The notes under the pieces are model-generated. The model saw only the letters and a list, made by a program, of their open reading frames with translations. It did no database searches and was not told where the DNA came from. From the NCBI RefSeq assembly GCF_000725625.1, contig NZ_JOHS01000014.1:140228-204227 (forward strand): a DNA stretch of 64,000 bases, given 5' to 3'. The stretch is from Streptomyces sp. NRRL F-6676 (lineage in GTDB: Bacteria > Actinomycetota > Actinomycetes > Streptomycetales > Streptomycetaceae). Both the position numbers and the translations under genes were made by a program. Positions 37,699-46,419 of this stretch are shown piece after piece; positions within the stretch are counted from its first letter, which is position 1; every line of letters starts with the position of its first letter.

Positions 37699-39177
37699 GT
37701 GCCCTCCATGAACGAACTCGTACGCCAGCACACGGCCCTCGGCGACTCCGACCTCGAGTGGCTCCACCTGCTGGTCTCGGAGTGGCAGCTGCTCTCCGAC
37801 CTCTCCTTCGCCGACCTCGTCCTGTGGGTCCCCACCAGCGACGGCACGCGGTACGTCTCGGTCGCCCAGATGCGCCCCAACACCGGCCCCACCTCGTACC
37901 AGGACGACATGGTCGGCCACCTCGTCCCGCGCGGCCGCCGCCCGCTGCTCGACGCCGCCCTGGACGAGGGGCGCATCGTCCGCGAGGGCGATCCCGAGTG
38001 GCGCGAGGAGGTCCCGGTCCGCGTCGAGTCCATCCCCGTACGGCGCGAGGGGCGCGTCCTCGGCGTCATCGCGCGCAACACCAACCTGCTCACCGTGCGC
38101 ACCCCGAGCCGCCTCGAACTGACCTATCTGCAAAGCGCCTCCGACCTCGCCCAGATGATCGCGGCCGGCTCCTTCCCCTTCCCCGACCAGCAGGTCGACA
38201 TGGACGCCGCCCCGCGCGTCGGCGACGGCCTGGTCCGGCTGGACGCGGACGGCATCGTCCAGTACGCCTCGCCCAACGCCCTGTCCGCGTATCACCGCAT
38301 GGGCCTCGCCTCCGACCTCGTGGGCCACCGCCTCGGGCAGACGACGGCCGAACTCGCCCCCACCCGGGGCCCGGTGGACGAGGCGCTGGCCAAGGTGGCC
38401 AGCGGCTGGGCGCCGCGCGAGTTCGAGATCGAGGCCAGGGACGGAGTGATCCAGTTCCGCGCCATCCCGCTCAAGCCCAAGGGTGTGCGCATCGGTTCCC
38501 TGGTCCTGCTCCGGGACGTCACGGAACTGCGCCGCCGCGAGCGCGAGTTGATCACCAAGGACGCCACCATCCGGGAGATCCACCACCGGGTCAAGAACAA
38601 CCTCCAGACGGTCGCCGCGCTGCTGCGGCTCCAGGCCCGCCGCATCGACTCCGAGCGCGGCCGGGAGGCGCTGGAGGAGGCCGTCCGCCGGGTCGGCTCG
38701 ATCGCCATCGTCCACGAGACGCTGTCTCAGAACCTGGACGAGCGGGTGGAGTTCGACGAGATCGCCGACCGGGTGCTCGCCATGGTCGCCGAGATCTCCC
38801 CGGGCAAGGTCACCGGCCGGCGCACCGGACACTTCGGCATCCTGGACGCGGAGGTCGCCACCCCGCTCTCCATGGTCCTCACCGAAGTCCTGCAAAACGC
38901 ACTGGAGCACGGCTTCGGCCCGGGCGAGACCGGCACGGTCGAGGTCTCGGCGGTCCGCGGCGGCACGTCCAAGGAGGCCCGTCTGCTGGTCACCGTGCAG
39001 GACGACGGGGTGGGCCTGCCCGAGGGCTTCGACCCGCACCGCTCGGGCAACCTCGGCCTGCAAATCGTCCGGACCCTGGTGGAGGGGGAGTTGGGCGGCA
39101 CCTTCGACATGGTCCCGGCGGCGAGCGGACACGGCACCCGCGTCATCCTGGACGTCCCGGTCCGGGCCCAGAAGTAG
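37699..39177 (+). CDS. PdtaS-like sensor histidine kinase
   Basis: A 492-residue soluble kinase without membrane helices. An N-terminal GAF-like domain (about 1-150) and a PAS domain (about 165-285) precede a HisKA_2 domain whose phosphorylated His is in IREIHHRVKNNLQTVAALL, then a HATPase with DDGVGLPEGFD and GNLGLQIV. This layout matches PdtaS, which in mycobacteria phosphorylates the antiterminator PdtaR. TACGCT lies 6 bases before the GTG and no ribosome-binding site is seen, so a leaderless message is likely. Confidence 0.88.
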   Translation: MPSMNELVRQHTALGDSDLEWLHLLVSEWQLLSDLSFADLVLWVPTSDGTRYVSVAQMRPNTGPTSYQDDMVGHLVPRGRRPLLDAALDEGRIVREGDPEWREEVPVRVESIPVRREGRVLGVIARNTNLLTVRTPSRLELTYLQSASDLAQMIAAGSFPFPDQQVDMDAAPRVGDGLVRLDADGIVQYASPNALSAYHRMGLASDLVGHRLGQTTAELAPTRGPVDEALAKVASGWAPREFEIEARDGVIQFRAIPLKPKGVRIGSLVLLRDVTELRRRERELITKDATIREIHHRVKNNLQTVAALLRLQARRIDSERGREALEEAVRRVGSIAIVHETLSQNLDERVEFDEIADRVLAMVAEISPGKVTGRRTGHFGILDAEVATPLSMVLTEVLQNALEHGFGPGETGTVEVSAVRGGTSKEARLLVTVQDDGVGLPEGFDPHRSGNLGLQIVRTLVEGELGGTFDMVPAASGHGTRVILDVPVRAQK

Positions 39178-39227
39178 CCCGGTGCGGCCGGGAGCAGTCC
39201 GGGCCGGCGCGGGGTCGTGGAAAACAG

Positions 39228-39257
39228 CGAGCCCCGGACCAGAAGGTCCGGGGCTCG
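39228..39257. terminator. Bidirectional terminator between the kinase and wblE
   Basis: CGAGCCCCGGACC (39228-39240) and GGTCCGGGGCTCG (39245-39257) form a perfect 13-bp stem with an AGAA loop. AAAA at 39221-39224 lies close to the stem and reads as a short T run on the minus strand. The two flanking genes converge on it. Confidence 0.8.
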
Positions 39258-39369
39258 AACTGCTGCTTGCTTCAAGCGCATCGGGGGTACTGCGCGCTGC
39301 GGCTCGGGGGCGGGAGATGCGTGCTCGCTGCACGCGCCGCCGGGCTCGGGCTCGTACGGGGTGGGTGTG

Positions 39370-39627
39370 TCAGGCGGAGGCCTGACGGGCCCGGTTGCGG
39401 GCGGCGCGGCGCTTCATGGCGCGGCGCTCGTCCTCGCTGAGACCACCCCAGACGCCGGAGTCCTGACCGGACTCGAGCGCCCACTGCAAACACTGATCCA
39501 TCACGGGGCAGCGCCGGCAGACGGCCTTGGCTTCCTCGATCTGCAGCAGCGCAGGACCGGTGTTGCCGATGGGGAAGAACAGCTCGGGGTCTTCCTCGCG
39601 GCAAACGGCGTTGTGACGCCAGTCCAT
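39370..39627 (-). CDS. wblE: WhiB-family iron-sulfur regulator WblE
   Basis: An 85-residue WhiB-like protein. The [4Fe-4S] ligands are Cys9, Cys37, Cys40 and Cys46 (CREEDP and VCRRCPVMDQC), followed by the GVWGG turn and the basic tail RRAMKRRAARNRARQ that contacts DNA. Short length and sequence fit WblE, orthologue of mycobacterial WhiB1, an NO-responsive partner of the housekeeping sigma factor. ATG at 39627 follows AAGGAGAGG. Confidence 0.95.
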   Translation of the reverse strand: MDWRHNAVCREEDPELFFPIGNTGPALLQIEEAKAVCRRCPVMDQCLQWALESGQDSGVWGGLSEDERRAMKRRAARNRARQASA

Positions 39628-39645
39628 GGCTGCTACCTCTCCTTG

Positions 39646-39675
39646 GTATTACGTGCGGTTGCTTGTGAATGTGAA
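39646..39675 (-). promoter_or_regulatory. Candidate wblE promoter
   Basis: On the minus strand TTCACA (39675-39670) and TAATAC (39651-39646) are separated by 18 bases, with a transcription start expected about 10 bases before the ribosome-binding site. The wider 317-base spacer (39628-39944) contains a T8 run at 39846-39853, unusual for this base composition, but no gene. Confidence 0.45.
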
Positions 39676-39944
39676 CGCTTTCACGAATCCCCCGACAAGT
39701 GAAGGGCCGACCGTCAGCCACACTGCGGCGGTCCTGGTTTCGAGGAGGGATTCGGGCTCTTAGGGGGGCCGGTGTTGCCGTGCCGTCCCGAGCGCCACGT
39801 AGAGACTCGCAAACCTCAGCGGCGGATACAACCCCTTCCGGAAAGTTTTTTTTGATTCCTTGGTGTCGACTAGGTCACAGCCGTACTTCCAAGGGGTGGA
39901 CCCTGGCCTAAACGTTCGAGTGAAAGGACTTTGGCCCGTTCTGC

Positions 39945-40913
39945 TCACACAATCACACGCAGTGCACGGCGTACGCCTGTGAACGCCACGCTGGTACGCA
40001 GTCCGAGGTGGTCGCCGTCCATCTGGAGGGGCAGTGGCACCTTCGAATGCAAGGTGAAGTCCGTCAGGTCGTGCAGCGACACCGCGTGCTTCCCACGGGG
40101 TCCGCGCTCGGGGGACGAAGTGAGCAACTGGGTCGCATACCGGGCAACCGCGGCCGTCGACATACGGCTGAGCCCGAGGATGTCGAGCCCGGTATCGAAC
40201 GAGGCCTTAGGTGACGCGTACACCGGGCGATTGCCGAGAAACGTCCACGGCGAGGTGTTGCAGATGATCGACAGCACCAGATCGGTGACCGGCTCCTCGC
40301 CGGGCCGCTCCAGTGTGATCGTTCCGTGCCGACGGTGGGGTTCGTCCAGAAACTGACGGACGACCTGGCGCAGATACAGCGCATGGGTCGACCGCCGGCC
40401 CCGCTCGCGCTGCTGTTCGACCCGGCCGATCACGCCCGCGTCGAAGCCCAGCCCCGCGCAGAAGGTGAACCAGCGGGCCGGCACCGACTCGTCGTCCGTG
40501 CCGGGCACACCGGAGGCCCGGCCGAGGCCGACGGTGCGTTGGCTGCCCTCGCGCAGCGCGTCGAGCAGGGCGCCGGTGGCCTCCACGGCGTCGTTGGGCA
40601 GACCGAGGGCGCGGGCGAAGACGTTGGTGGAGCCGCCCGGGACCACGGCGAGGCCGGGCAGCCTGCCGGGGTCGGGGCCGTGGTGCAGCAGGCCGTTGAC
40701 GACCTCGTTGACCGTGCCGTCGCCGCCGAGGGCGACGACCAGGTCTATGTCCTCGCTCTCCGCGGCCTGCCGGCCGAGGTCGCGGGCATGGCCGCGGTAC
40801 TCGGTCATGACCGCCTCGAGCTTCATCTCGCTCGCCAGCGCGTGGATCAGGACGTCACGCGTACGTGCGCTTGTGGTGGTTGCCGCCGGATTGACCACGA
40901 GAAGTGCACGCAT
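39945..40913 (-). CDS. Diacylglycerol kinase-like lipid kinase
   Basis: A 322-residue DAGK catalytic-family (YegS-like) protein. VALGGDGTVNEVVNGLL is the nucleotide-binding GGDGT motif, and LAVVPGGSTNVFARALGLP follows as expected. Actinobacterial members phosphorylate diacylglycerol or related lipids at the membrane; substrate not assignable. The ATG at 40913 is favoured because the upstream frame is a low-complexity Gly-Pro-Phe repeat, not family sequence. Confidence 0.88.
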   Translation of the reverse strand: MRALLVVNPAATTTSARTRDVLIHALASEMKLEAVMTEYRGHARDLGRQAAESEDIDLVVALGGDGTVNEVVNGLLHHGPDPGRLPGLAVVPGGSTNVFARALGLPNDAVEATGALLDALREGSQRTVGLGRASGVPGTDDESVPARWFTFCAGLGFDAGVIGRVEQQRERGRRSTHALYLRQVVRQFLDEPHRRHGTITLERPGEEPVTDLVLSIICNTSPWTFLGNRPVYASPKASFDTGLDILGLSRMSTAAVARYATQLLTSSPERGPRGKHAVSLHDLTDFTLHSKVPLPLQMDGDHLGLRTSVAFTGVRRALRVIV

Positions 40914-40970
40914 GCGATGCAGGTTACCTACCGGGTGGTACTCGGCCCAGCCCGAGGGTGTCCTCGGCCC

Positions 40971-41042
40971 TCGGAACGGCCCTCGGAACGGGCCGGGGAA
41001 CGGACCGCAGAACGGCCCGGGGAACGGTCCGTGGAGCGGCTC
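40971..41042. repeat. Degenerate 12-bp tandem repeat
   Basis: At least five imperfect copies of a CGGAACGGCCC-type unit run through the gap between the lipid-kinase start and the next divergent gene. In one frame they would spell repeated GPFRGP, but no start or ribosome-binding site supports translation. Confidence 0.55.
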
Positions 41043-41099
41043 GGCGCAGGACACCCGGCGGCCCGGAATGGGCCCGCACGCCAGGGCTACCCTTCAAGG

Positions 41100-41570
41100 G
41101 TGAGTTCTGAGCAGAGATCCGCCCCGGACACCGACCCCGCCGCCGAGAAGCCCGACGGTCCCGTCGGCCCGCGTCCCGCGCGACTGACGGCCGCGGCGGC
41201 GCTGTGCGCGCTGGAAGGGCTCGCCCTGGCCGCCGGCGGGGTGTGGATGCTCGTCCTGGGGGCGGCCGGCGACTCCGGCGACCGGCAGACGGGGATCACC
41301 GGCGGCGTCACGCTGGTCGTGCTCGCGCTGCTGCCGCTGCTGGCCGCGCGCGGGCTGCTGCTGCGGCGCGGCTGGAGCCGGGGGCCGGCCGTGATCACGC
41401 AGATCATGGCGCTGCCGGTGGCCTACAGCCTGCTCCAGGCCGACAGTGTGGCGATCCCGGCGGGCATCGTCCTCGCGGTGGTGGCGATCACGGCGCTGGT
41501 CCTGCTGGTCAACCCCGCGACGACGAAGGCACTGGGCATCAAGGGCCCGGGCCGCGCCGAACCGAAGTAG
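41100..41570 (+). CDS. Small integral membrane protein, unknown function
   Basis: A 156-residue protein with an acidic Pro-rich N-terminus (~25 residues) and four hydrophobic helices, beginning LTAAAALCALEGLALAAGGV and ending VVAITALVLLVNPAT. It resembles conserved actinobacterial membrane proteins without known role. TACCCT lies 6 bases before the GTG at 41100, suggesting a leaderless transcript. It converges with sigH. Confidence 0.75.
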   Translation: MSSEQRSAPDTDPAAEKPDGPVGPRPARLTAAAALCALEGLALAAGGVWMLVLGAAGDSGDRQTGITGGVTLVVLALLPLLAARGLLLRRGWSRGPAVITQIMALPVAYSLLQADSVAIPAGIVLAVVAITALVLLVNPATTKALGIKGPGRAEPK

Positions 41571-41615
41571 TACGCCGACGCGGGGCCCGCCCCCTTCCCG
41601 ACGCGCCGCCCCCTG

Positions 41616-42761
41616 CTACTCCTCCACCAGCAGCTTCTCCCGGAGCTGGGCCAGCGTGCGGGCCAGCAGGCGGGAGACGTGCATCTGCGAGATGCCGACC
41701 TCCTGCGCGATCTGCGACTGGGTCATGTTGGCGAAGAACCGCAGCAGCAGGATGCGCTTCTCACGCGGCGGGAGGTCCTCGAGGAGCGGCTTGAGCGACT
41801 CGCGGTACTCGACGCCCTCCAGCGCCTCGTCCTCCGCGCCGAGCGTGTCCGCGACCGCCGGGGACTCGTCGTCGGTGTCGGGGACGTCCAGCGACAGCGT
41901 GGAGTACGCGTTGGCGGACTCCAGGCCCTCCAGCACCTCCTCCTCGGAGATGGCCAGCTTCTCGGCCAGCTCGTGCACCGTGGGGGAGCGGCCGTGCAGC
42001 TGGGAGAGTTCCGCCGTGGCCGTGGTGAGCGCCAGGCGCAGTTCCTGGAGCCGGCGCGGGACGCGCACCGCCCAGCCCTTGTCGCGGAAGTGCCGCTTGA
42101 TCTCGCCGACCACCGTCGGCGTCGCGTAGGTGGAGAACTCCACGCCCCGGTCGGGGTCGAACCGGTCGACCGACTTGATCAGCCCGATGGTGGCGACCTG
42201 CGTGAGGTCGTCCAGCGGCTCGCCGCGGTTGCGGAACCGGCGCGCGAGGTGCTCCACGAGCGGCAGATGCATCCGGACCAGCCGGTTGCGTAGCTCCGCG
42301 TACTCCGGGCTGCCCGCCGGCAGGGCGCGCAGTTCGACGAACATCGCCCGCGCGCCGCTGCGGTCCGTGGGGTCGTGCTGCGCGTGCTGTGCGTGCTGCC
42401 CGTGCGGGGCGTGCTCCGTGTGCTGCGGGGTCTCCCGCACGCCCTGCTCGGCGTTCCGCTCGTGCTCGCTCATCGTCTGGCCCGTCACCCTTCCCCGAGC
42501 TCCCGACCCCGCTGGAACAGGGAGAACCCCGATCGACGCCGGTGCGGGCGCGCCCCGGGAGACGCCCTCCTGCGCCCGCTGTCCGCCGGCCGGGACACCG
42601 ACCGCGGAGGACTCGTCCTCCGGATGCGGCCGGGCCTGCTCAGGGATGCCGTCGATGCCGTCCGCCGCGCGCGGCGGCCCGCCCGGGCCGCCGTCGCCCT
42701 CCGCGGGCGGTTTCCGTGTGCCGCGCTCTTCGTTGCGCACCGGCCCGTCCCCGTTCGTCAC
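41616..42761 (-). CDS. sigH: SigB/F/G-type sigma factor SigH, long form
   Basis: The conserved sigma core (about residues 120-381) shows region 2 at PLVEHLARRFRNRG and DLTQVATIGLIKSVDRFD, region 3, and the region 4 helix MTQSQIAQEVGISQMHVSRL. The frame extends upstream to a GTG at 42761 that overlaps the anti-sigma stop (GTGA), giving 381 residues; an internal ATG at 42473 gives a 285-residue form. In S. coelicolor SigH several sizes arise from such starts and proteolysis. The N-terminus has a His-rich tract near EHAPHGQHAQHAQHD. Confidence 0.93.
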   Translation of the reverse strand: MTNGDGPVRNEERGTRKPPAEGDGGPGGPPRAADGIDGIPEQARPHPEDESSAVGVPAGGQRAQEGVSRGAPAPASIGVLPVPAGSGARGRVTGQTMSEHERNAEQGVRETPQHTEHAPHGQHAQHAQHDPTDRSGARAMFVELRALPAGSPEYAELRNRLVRMHLPLVEHLARRFRNRGEPLDDLTQVATIGLIKSVDRFDPDRGVEFSTYATPTVVGEIKRHFRDKGWAVRVPRRLQELRLALTTATAELSQLHGRSPTVHELAEKLAISEEEVLEGLESANAYSTLSLDVPDTDDESPAVADTLGAEDEALEGVEYRESLKPLLEDLPPREKRILLLRFFANMTQSQIAQEVGISQMHVSRLLARTLAQLREKLLVEE

Positions 42762-43171
42762 GCCGGCCCGGGTCCCGCGCCGCGCTGTTTGTAGAGGCTG
42801 ATGGACACGACCTTGTCGTCGGAGACCGCCGAGGAGACCTTGCCCGCCAGGGCCGACAGCACGGTCCAGGCGAACGTGTCGCGCGACGGGGCGTGGCCGT
42901 CGGTGGTCGGGGCCGACACCGTGACCTCGAGAGAGTCGTCGACCAGCCGGAAGACACAGCTGAGCACCGAGCCGGGCACGGCCTGCTGGAGCAGGATCGC
43001 GCAGGCCTCGTCGACTGCGATGCGCAGGTCCTCGATCTCGTCGAGGGTGAAGTCCAAACGGGCCGCGAGACCGGCGGTGGCCGTGCGCAGCACCGACAGG
43101 TAGGCCCCGGCAGCCGGCAGCCGGACTTCCACGAAGTCCTGGGTCGCGGGATCGCCTGCGATCTGGGACAC
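42758..43171 (-). CDS. prsH: Anti-sigma factor (HATPase, RsbW-like) for SigH
   Basis: A 137-residue serine kinase-type anti-sigma factor of the RsbW/SpoIIAB fold. LDEIEDLRIAVDEACAILLQ contains the N-box (E..D.R.AVDEA), with SCVFRLVDDSLEVTVS and LSALAGKV as later elements. GTG at 43171 follows GGAGGTGAGG, a strong site. It overlaps sigH by four bases, the arrangement of the S. coelicolor prsH(ushX)-sigH operon. The 276 bases upstream hold no gene and must contain the operon promoters; an AT-rich CATAGTAAACACG lies at 43304-43316. Confidence 0.9.
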   Translation of the reverse strand: MSQIAGDPATQDFVEVRLPAAGAYLSVLRTATAGLAARLDFTLDEIEDLRIAVDEACAILLQQAVPGSVLSCVFRLVDDSLEVTVSAPTTDGHAPSRDTFAWTVLSALAGKVSSAVSDDKVVSISLYKQRGAGPGPA

Positions 43172-43447
43172 CCTCACCTCCAAGGTGGTACAAGCATTCT
43201 GGGGGCCGAGGGTCGCCCCTCGGGTGGCGCACCACTGGTGCAGCGGTGACGCTACCGCGCTCGGCGTTTTCTGTCCCCGGGACCCCAGCCCCTTGCTGTC
43301 ACTCATAGTAAACACGCGAACACGCACAGTGGCTAGGGGGTGGGCGGGCCCAATTGGGAAGAGCGCGCGCCGGATTGACGTACCCAGACGTCAGACCGCC
43401 GAACCGTCCGGCTCAGGGTCGCACACGGGGCGACCGGATCGGGACGC

Positions 43448-43708
43448 TCAGACGAGGACGTGGTCGACGAAGCACCAGCGCCAGTCCTCCCCGGGCTCGA
43501 ACGTGCGCATGACGGGGTGCCCGCTCTCCTTGTAGTGCGCCGTGGCGTGCCGGTTGGGCGAGGAGTCGCAGCAGGCCACATGGCCGCACCCCAGGCACAT
43601 CCGCAGCTGCACCGGGTGCGTGCCCTCCGCGAGGCACTCCTGGCACGTCTCGTGCGACGGTGCGGGTTCGGGGTGCGGCAGCGCGTCGGTGTGCGTGCAC
43701 TGTTTCAT
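43448..43708 (-). CDS. UBP-type zinc-finger protein
   Basis: An 86-residue protein consisting almost entirely of one ZnF-UBP domain: CQECLAEGTH, RMCLGCGHVACCD, HATAHYKESGHPVM and WCFVDHV. These Cys/His sets bind zinc in eukaryotic deubiquitinases, where the pocket grips the ubiquitin C-terminus. In bacteria the role is unknown. The ATG at 43708 is preceded by no strong Shine-Dalgarno. The gene is divergent from the antiporter. Confidence 0.88.
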   Translation of the reverse strand: MKQCTHTDALPHPEPAPSHETCQECLAEGTHPVQLRMCLGCGHVACCDSSPNRHATAHYKESGHPVMRTFEPGEDWRWCFVDHVLV

Positions 43709-43770
43709 GATTGCCAGGTTACGACGGGCCCACGGGGGACCGCGCGGAGAATGAGGGCGGGCGCAGGACG

Positions 43771-45366
43771 ATGCACGTATTCCCACTGCTGTTGCTGGTC
43801 GCGGGCAGTGCCGCGGTCGCCGGGGCGGCCCGGCGCACGGCCGTCCCCGCTCCGCTCCTCCTGGTCGCCGCCGGACTCGCGGTCTCCTACGCCCCCGGAG
43901 TGCCCGGCTACGGGCTCGACCCCGAGATCGTCCTGCCGCTGCTGCTGCCGCCCCTGCTCTACACGGCGGCCAGCGACAGCTCCTACCTCGACCTGCGGGC
44001 CCAACGGCGGCCGATCATGCTGCTGTCGGTCGGCTACGTGCTCTTCGCGACCCTGGCCGTCGGCTGGGCGGCGTACCTGCTGATCCCGGGGCTGCCGCTG
44101 CCCGCCGCCCTGGTGCTGGGCGCGGTGGTGGCACCTCCGGACGCGGTGGCGGCGACCGCGGTGGCCCGCCGGCTCGGACTGCCCTCCCGGCTGACGACGA
44201 TCCTCCAGGGCGAGTCCCTGGTGAACGACGCCACCGCGATCACCGCCTACAAGGTGGCGCTGGCCGCTGCCGTCGGCGAGGGCGCCACCTGGGCCGACGG
44301 CCTGGAGGAGTTCCTGCTCGCCGCGGTCGGCGGAGTCGTCGTCGGACTGCTCCTCATGGTGCCCCTGCACTGGCTGCGCACCCGCCTCAAGGAGGCGCTG
44401 CTCCAGAACACCCTCTCCCTGCTCATCCCGTTCGTCGCCTACGCGGTCGCCGAACAGCTGCACGCCTCCGGAGTGCTCGCCGTGGTCGTCGTCGCCCTCT
44501 ACCTGGGCCACCACAACTGGGAGGTCGATTTCGCCACCCGGCTCCAGGAGGAGGCGGTGTGGAAGATGGTGGCGTTCCTGCTGGAGTCCTCGGTGTTCGC
44601 GCTCATCGGACTCCAGCTTCCCGTCGTCCTCAAGGGGCTCGGCGAGAACGAGGGCACCAGGGCGGCGGTCTACGCGGTCGTCCTCTTCCTGGTGGTCGTC
44701 GCCGTCCGTTTCGCCTGGGTGTTCCCCAGCACCTTCCTGCCCCGGGCGCTCTCCGCCCGCGTGCGGCGCAACGAGGAGAATCCCACCTGGAAGAGCCCGC
44801 TCATCATCGGCTGGGCAGGCATGCGCGGCGTGGTCTCGCTCGCCGTCGCCTTCTCCGTCCCGCTCACCGTGCACGGCGGCGCCCCCTTCCCCGAGCGGAA
44901 CCTGATCCTCTTCCTGACGTTCACCACCGTGATCGGTACCCTGGTGGTGCAGGGCCTCACCCTGCCCCCGCTGATCCGCCGGCTCCGGCTGCCCCGGCCC
45001 GACCCGCAGAGCGAGACACTCGCCGAGGCCAACGCCCAGGCGCAGGCCTCCCGCGCCGCCGAACAGCGCCTGCACGACCTCCTCACCGACGAGCGCAACG
45101 CCCTGCCGCCGCCCCTGGCCGACAGGCTGCGCGAGGTCATGGAGCGCCGCCGCAACGCCGTCTGGGAGCGCCTGGGCTCGGTCAACCCGGTCACCGGGGA
45201 GAGCGTCGACGACACCTACCGCCGGCTGTCCCGGGAGATGATCGGCGCCGAACGGGAGATGTTCGTCAGGCTCCGCGACGGCCGCTACATCGACGACGAG
45301 ATGCTCCGCACCCTGCTGCGCCGCCTCGACCTGGAGGAGGCGGCGGCGTACCGGGAGACCACCTGA
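43771..45366 (+). CDS. CPA1-family Na+/H+ antiporter (NhaP-type)
   Basis: A 531-residue exchanger. About 12 membrane helices are followed by a ~120-residue charged cytoplasmic tail (from LRLPRPDPQSE). APPDAVAATAVARRLGLPSR and LQGESLVNDATAITAYK are the ion-binding signatures with the paired acidic residues. ATG at 43771 follows GCAGGA. It converges with the PLP enzyme gene, 15 bases apart. Confidence 0.93.
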   Translation: MHVFPLLLLVAGSAAVAGAARRTAVPAPLLLVAAGLAVSYAPGVPGYGLDPEIVLPLLLPPLLYTAASDSSYLDLRAQRRPIMLLSVGYVLFATLAVGWAAYLLIPGLPLPAALVLGAVVAPPDAVAATAVARRLGLPSRLTTILQGESLVNDATAITAYKVALAAAVGEGATWADGLEEFLLAAVGGVVVGLLLMVPLHWLRTRLKEALLQNTLSLLIPFVAYAVAEQLHASGVLAVVVVALYLGHHNWEVDFATRLQEEAVWKMVAFLLESSVFALIGLQLPVVLKGLGENEGTRAAVYAVVLFLVVVAVRFAWVFPSTFLPRALSARVRRNEENPTWKSPLIIGWAGMRGVVSLAVAFSVPLTVHGGAPFPERNLILFLTFTTVIGTLVVQGLTLPPLIRRLRLPRPDPQSETLAEANAQAQASRAAEQRLHDLLTDERNALPPPLADRLREVMERRRNAVWERLGSVNPVTGESVDDTYRRLSREMIGAEREMFVRLRDGRYIDDEMLRTLLRRLDLEEAAAYRETT

Positions 45367-45381
45367 GCCGTCCCGCGGGCT

Positions 45382-46317
45382 TCAGGGGAAGGGGCGGCCG
45401 GTGACCACCGCCGCGAGCGTCGTCCCGCGCGGGAAGACACCCTCTTCCGTCAGCGTGAGGAGCCCGGTCAGCATTTTGGCCACATACAGCCGCTCCACGG
45501 GCAGCCCGTGCCGCTCCTCGAAGTCCTGTGCGAACGCCTCGAGGGCGGGCGTCGTACGGCCGTAGCCGCCGCAGTGGAAGCGGTCCTCCAGCCACCAGTC
45601 GCCGCGCCTGCCGCCGAACGCCCGCTCCTGGAGGGCGGCCGTCTCGGCGGCCAGGAAACCGCCCTTGAGCACCGCCACACCCAGGGCACGCTGCCCCGGG
45701 CCCAGCCCCGCCGCCAGCCCTGCCAGCGTGCCGCCGGTGCCGCACGCCACGGCGACGACGTCCGCGCGGCCGCGCAGCTCCTCGCCGAGGGTCCGGCAGC
45801 CGCGCACGGCACGGGAGTTGCTGCCGCCCTCGGGCACCACGTACGCGTCCTCGGCGCCCGCCGCACGCAGCAGGGCCGCCAGCGTCTCCGGCTCCGCCTT
45901 GCGCCGGTACGCCGCCCGGTCGGCGAAGTGCAGCCGCATCCCGTCGGCCGCGCAGCGCGCCAGGGAGGCGTTGAGGGGCCGCCCGGCCAGTTCCTGCCCG
46001 CGCACCACCCCCACGGTCTCCAGCCCCAGCAGCCGGCCCGCGGCGGCGGTGGCGCGCAGATGGTTGGAGTAGGCGCCGCCGAAGGTGACCACGGGCCGCC
46101 CGGCCGCCGCGGCGAGATTGGGCGCGAGCTTGCGCCACTTGTTGCCGACGATCTCCGGGTGGATCAGATCGTCCCGCTTCAGCACGAGCCGCACACCGTG
46201 CCGCCCGAACCGCTCGTCCTCGACGTCCTGGAGGGGCGAGGGCAGCCGGGGGCGCAGGGCGGCGACGTCCGGCGGACCGGGCGCGCCGGACGTGTCGGGG
46301 ACGTGGGGGCCGGTCAT
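45382..46317 (-). CDS. PLP-dependent ACC deaminase / D-cysteine desulfhydrase family
   Basis: A 311-residue fold-type II enzyme. The PLP lysine is in IVGNKWRKL; TFGGAYSNHLRATAAAG binds the cofactor and substrate carboxylate; the phosphate loop is ACGTGGTLAGLAAG. The family splits into 1-aminocyclopropane-1-carboxylate deaminases and D-cysteine desulfhydrases; residues that decide between them cannot be judged here. ATG at 46317 gives a normal start; neighbours give no pathway. Confidence 0.85.
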   Translation of the reverse strand: MTGPHVPDTSGAPGPPDVAALRPRLPSPLQDVEDERFGRHGVRLVLKRDDLIHPEIVGNKWRKLAPNLAAAAGRPVVTFGGAYSNHLRATAAAGRLLGLETVGVVRGQELAGRPLNASLARCAADGMRLHFADRAAYRRKAEPETLAALLRAAGAEDAYVVPEGGSNSRAVRGCRTLGEELRGRADVVAVACGTGGTLAGLAAGLGPGQRALGVAVLKGGFLAAETAALQERAFGGRRGDWWLEDRFHCGGYGRTTPALEAFAQDFEERHGLPVERLYVAKMLTGLLTLTEEGVFPRGTTLAAVVTGRPFP

Positions 46318-46419
46318 CCGGCCATTGTCCGTGTGCGTCCCGAGGGCCGCGCACGCACCCGCCACGCGCGCGTGGCGGGCGACAGGCGGCGGGCCCCGTG
46401 CCCGTACGCGCCGGCGCGC

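Noticed and set aside
40914..41054. N-terminal GPFPGPF-type extension of the lipid kinase
   Set aside because: It comes from degenerate tandem repeats without a ribosome-binding site; the ATG at 40913 starts the family sequence.
42762..43235. Further upstream extension of the sigH frame
   Set aside because: It overlaps the anti-sigma gene in another frame, and the overlapping GTGA at 42758-42761 gives a clear start for the long form.
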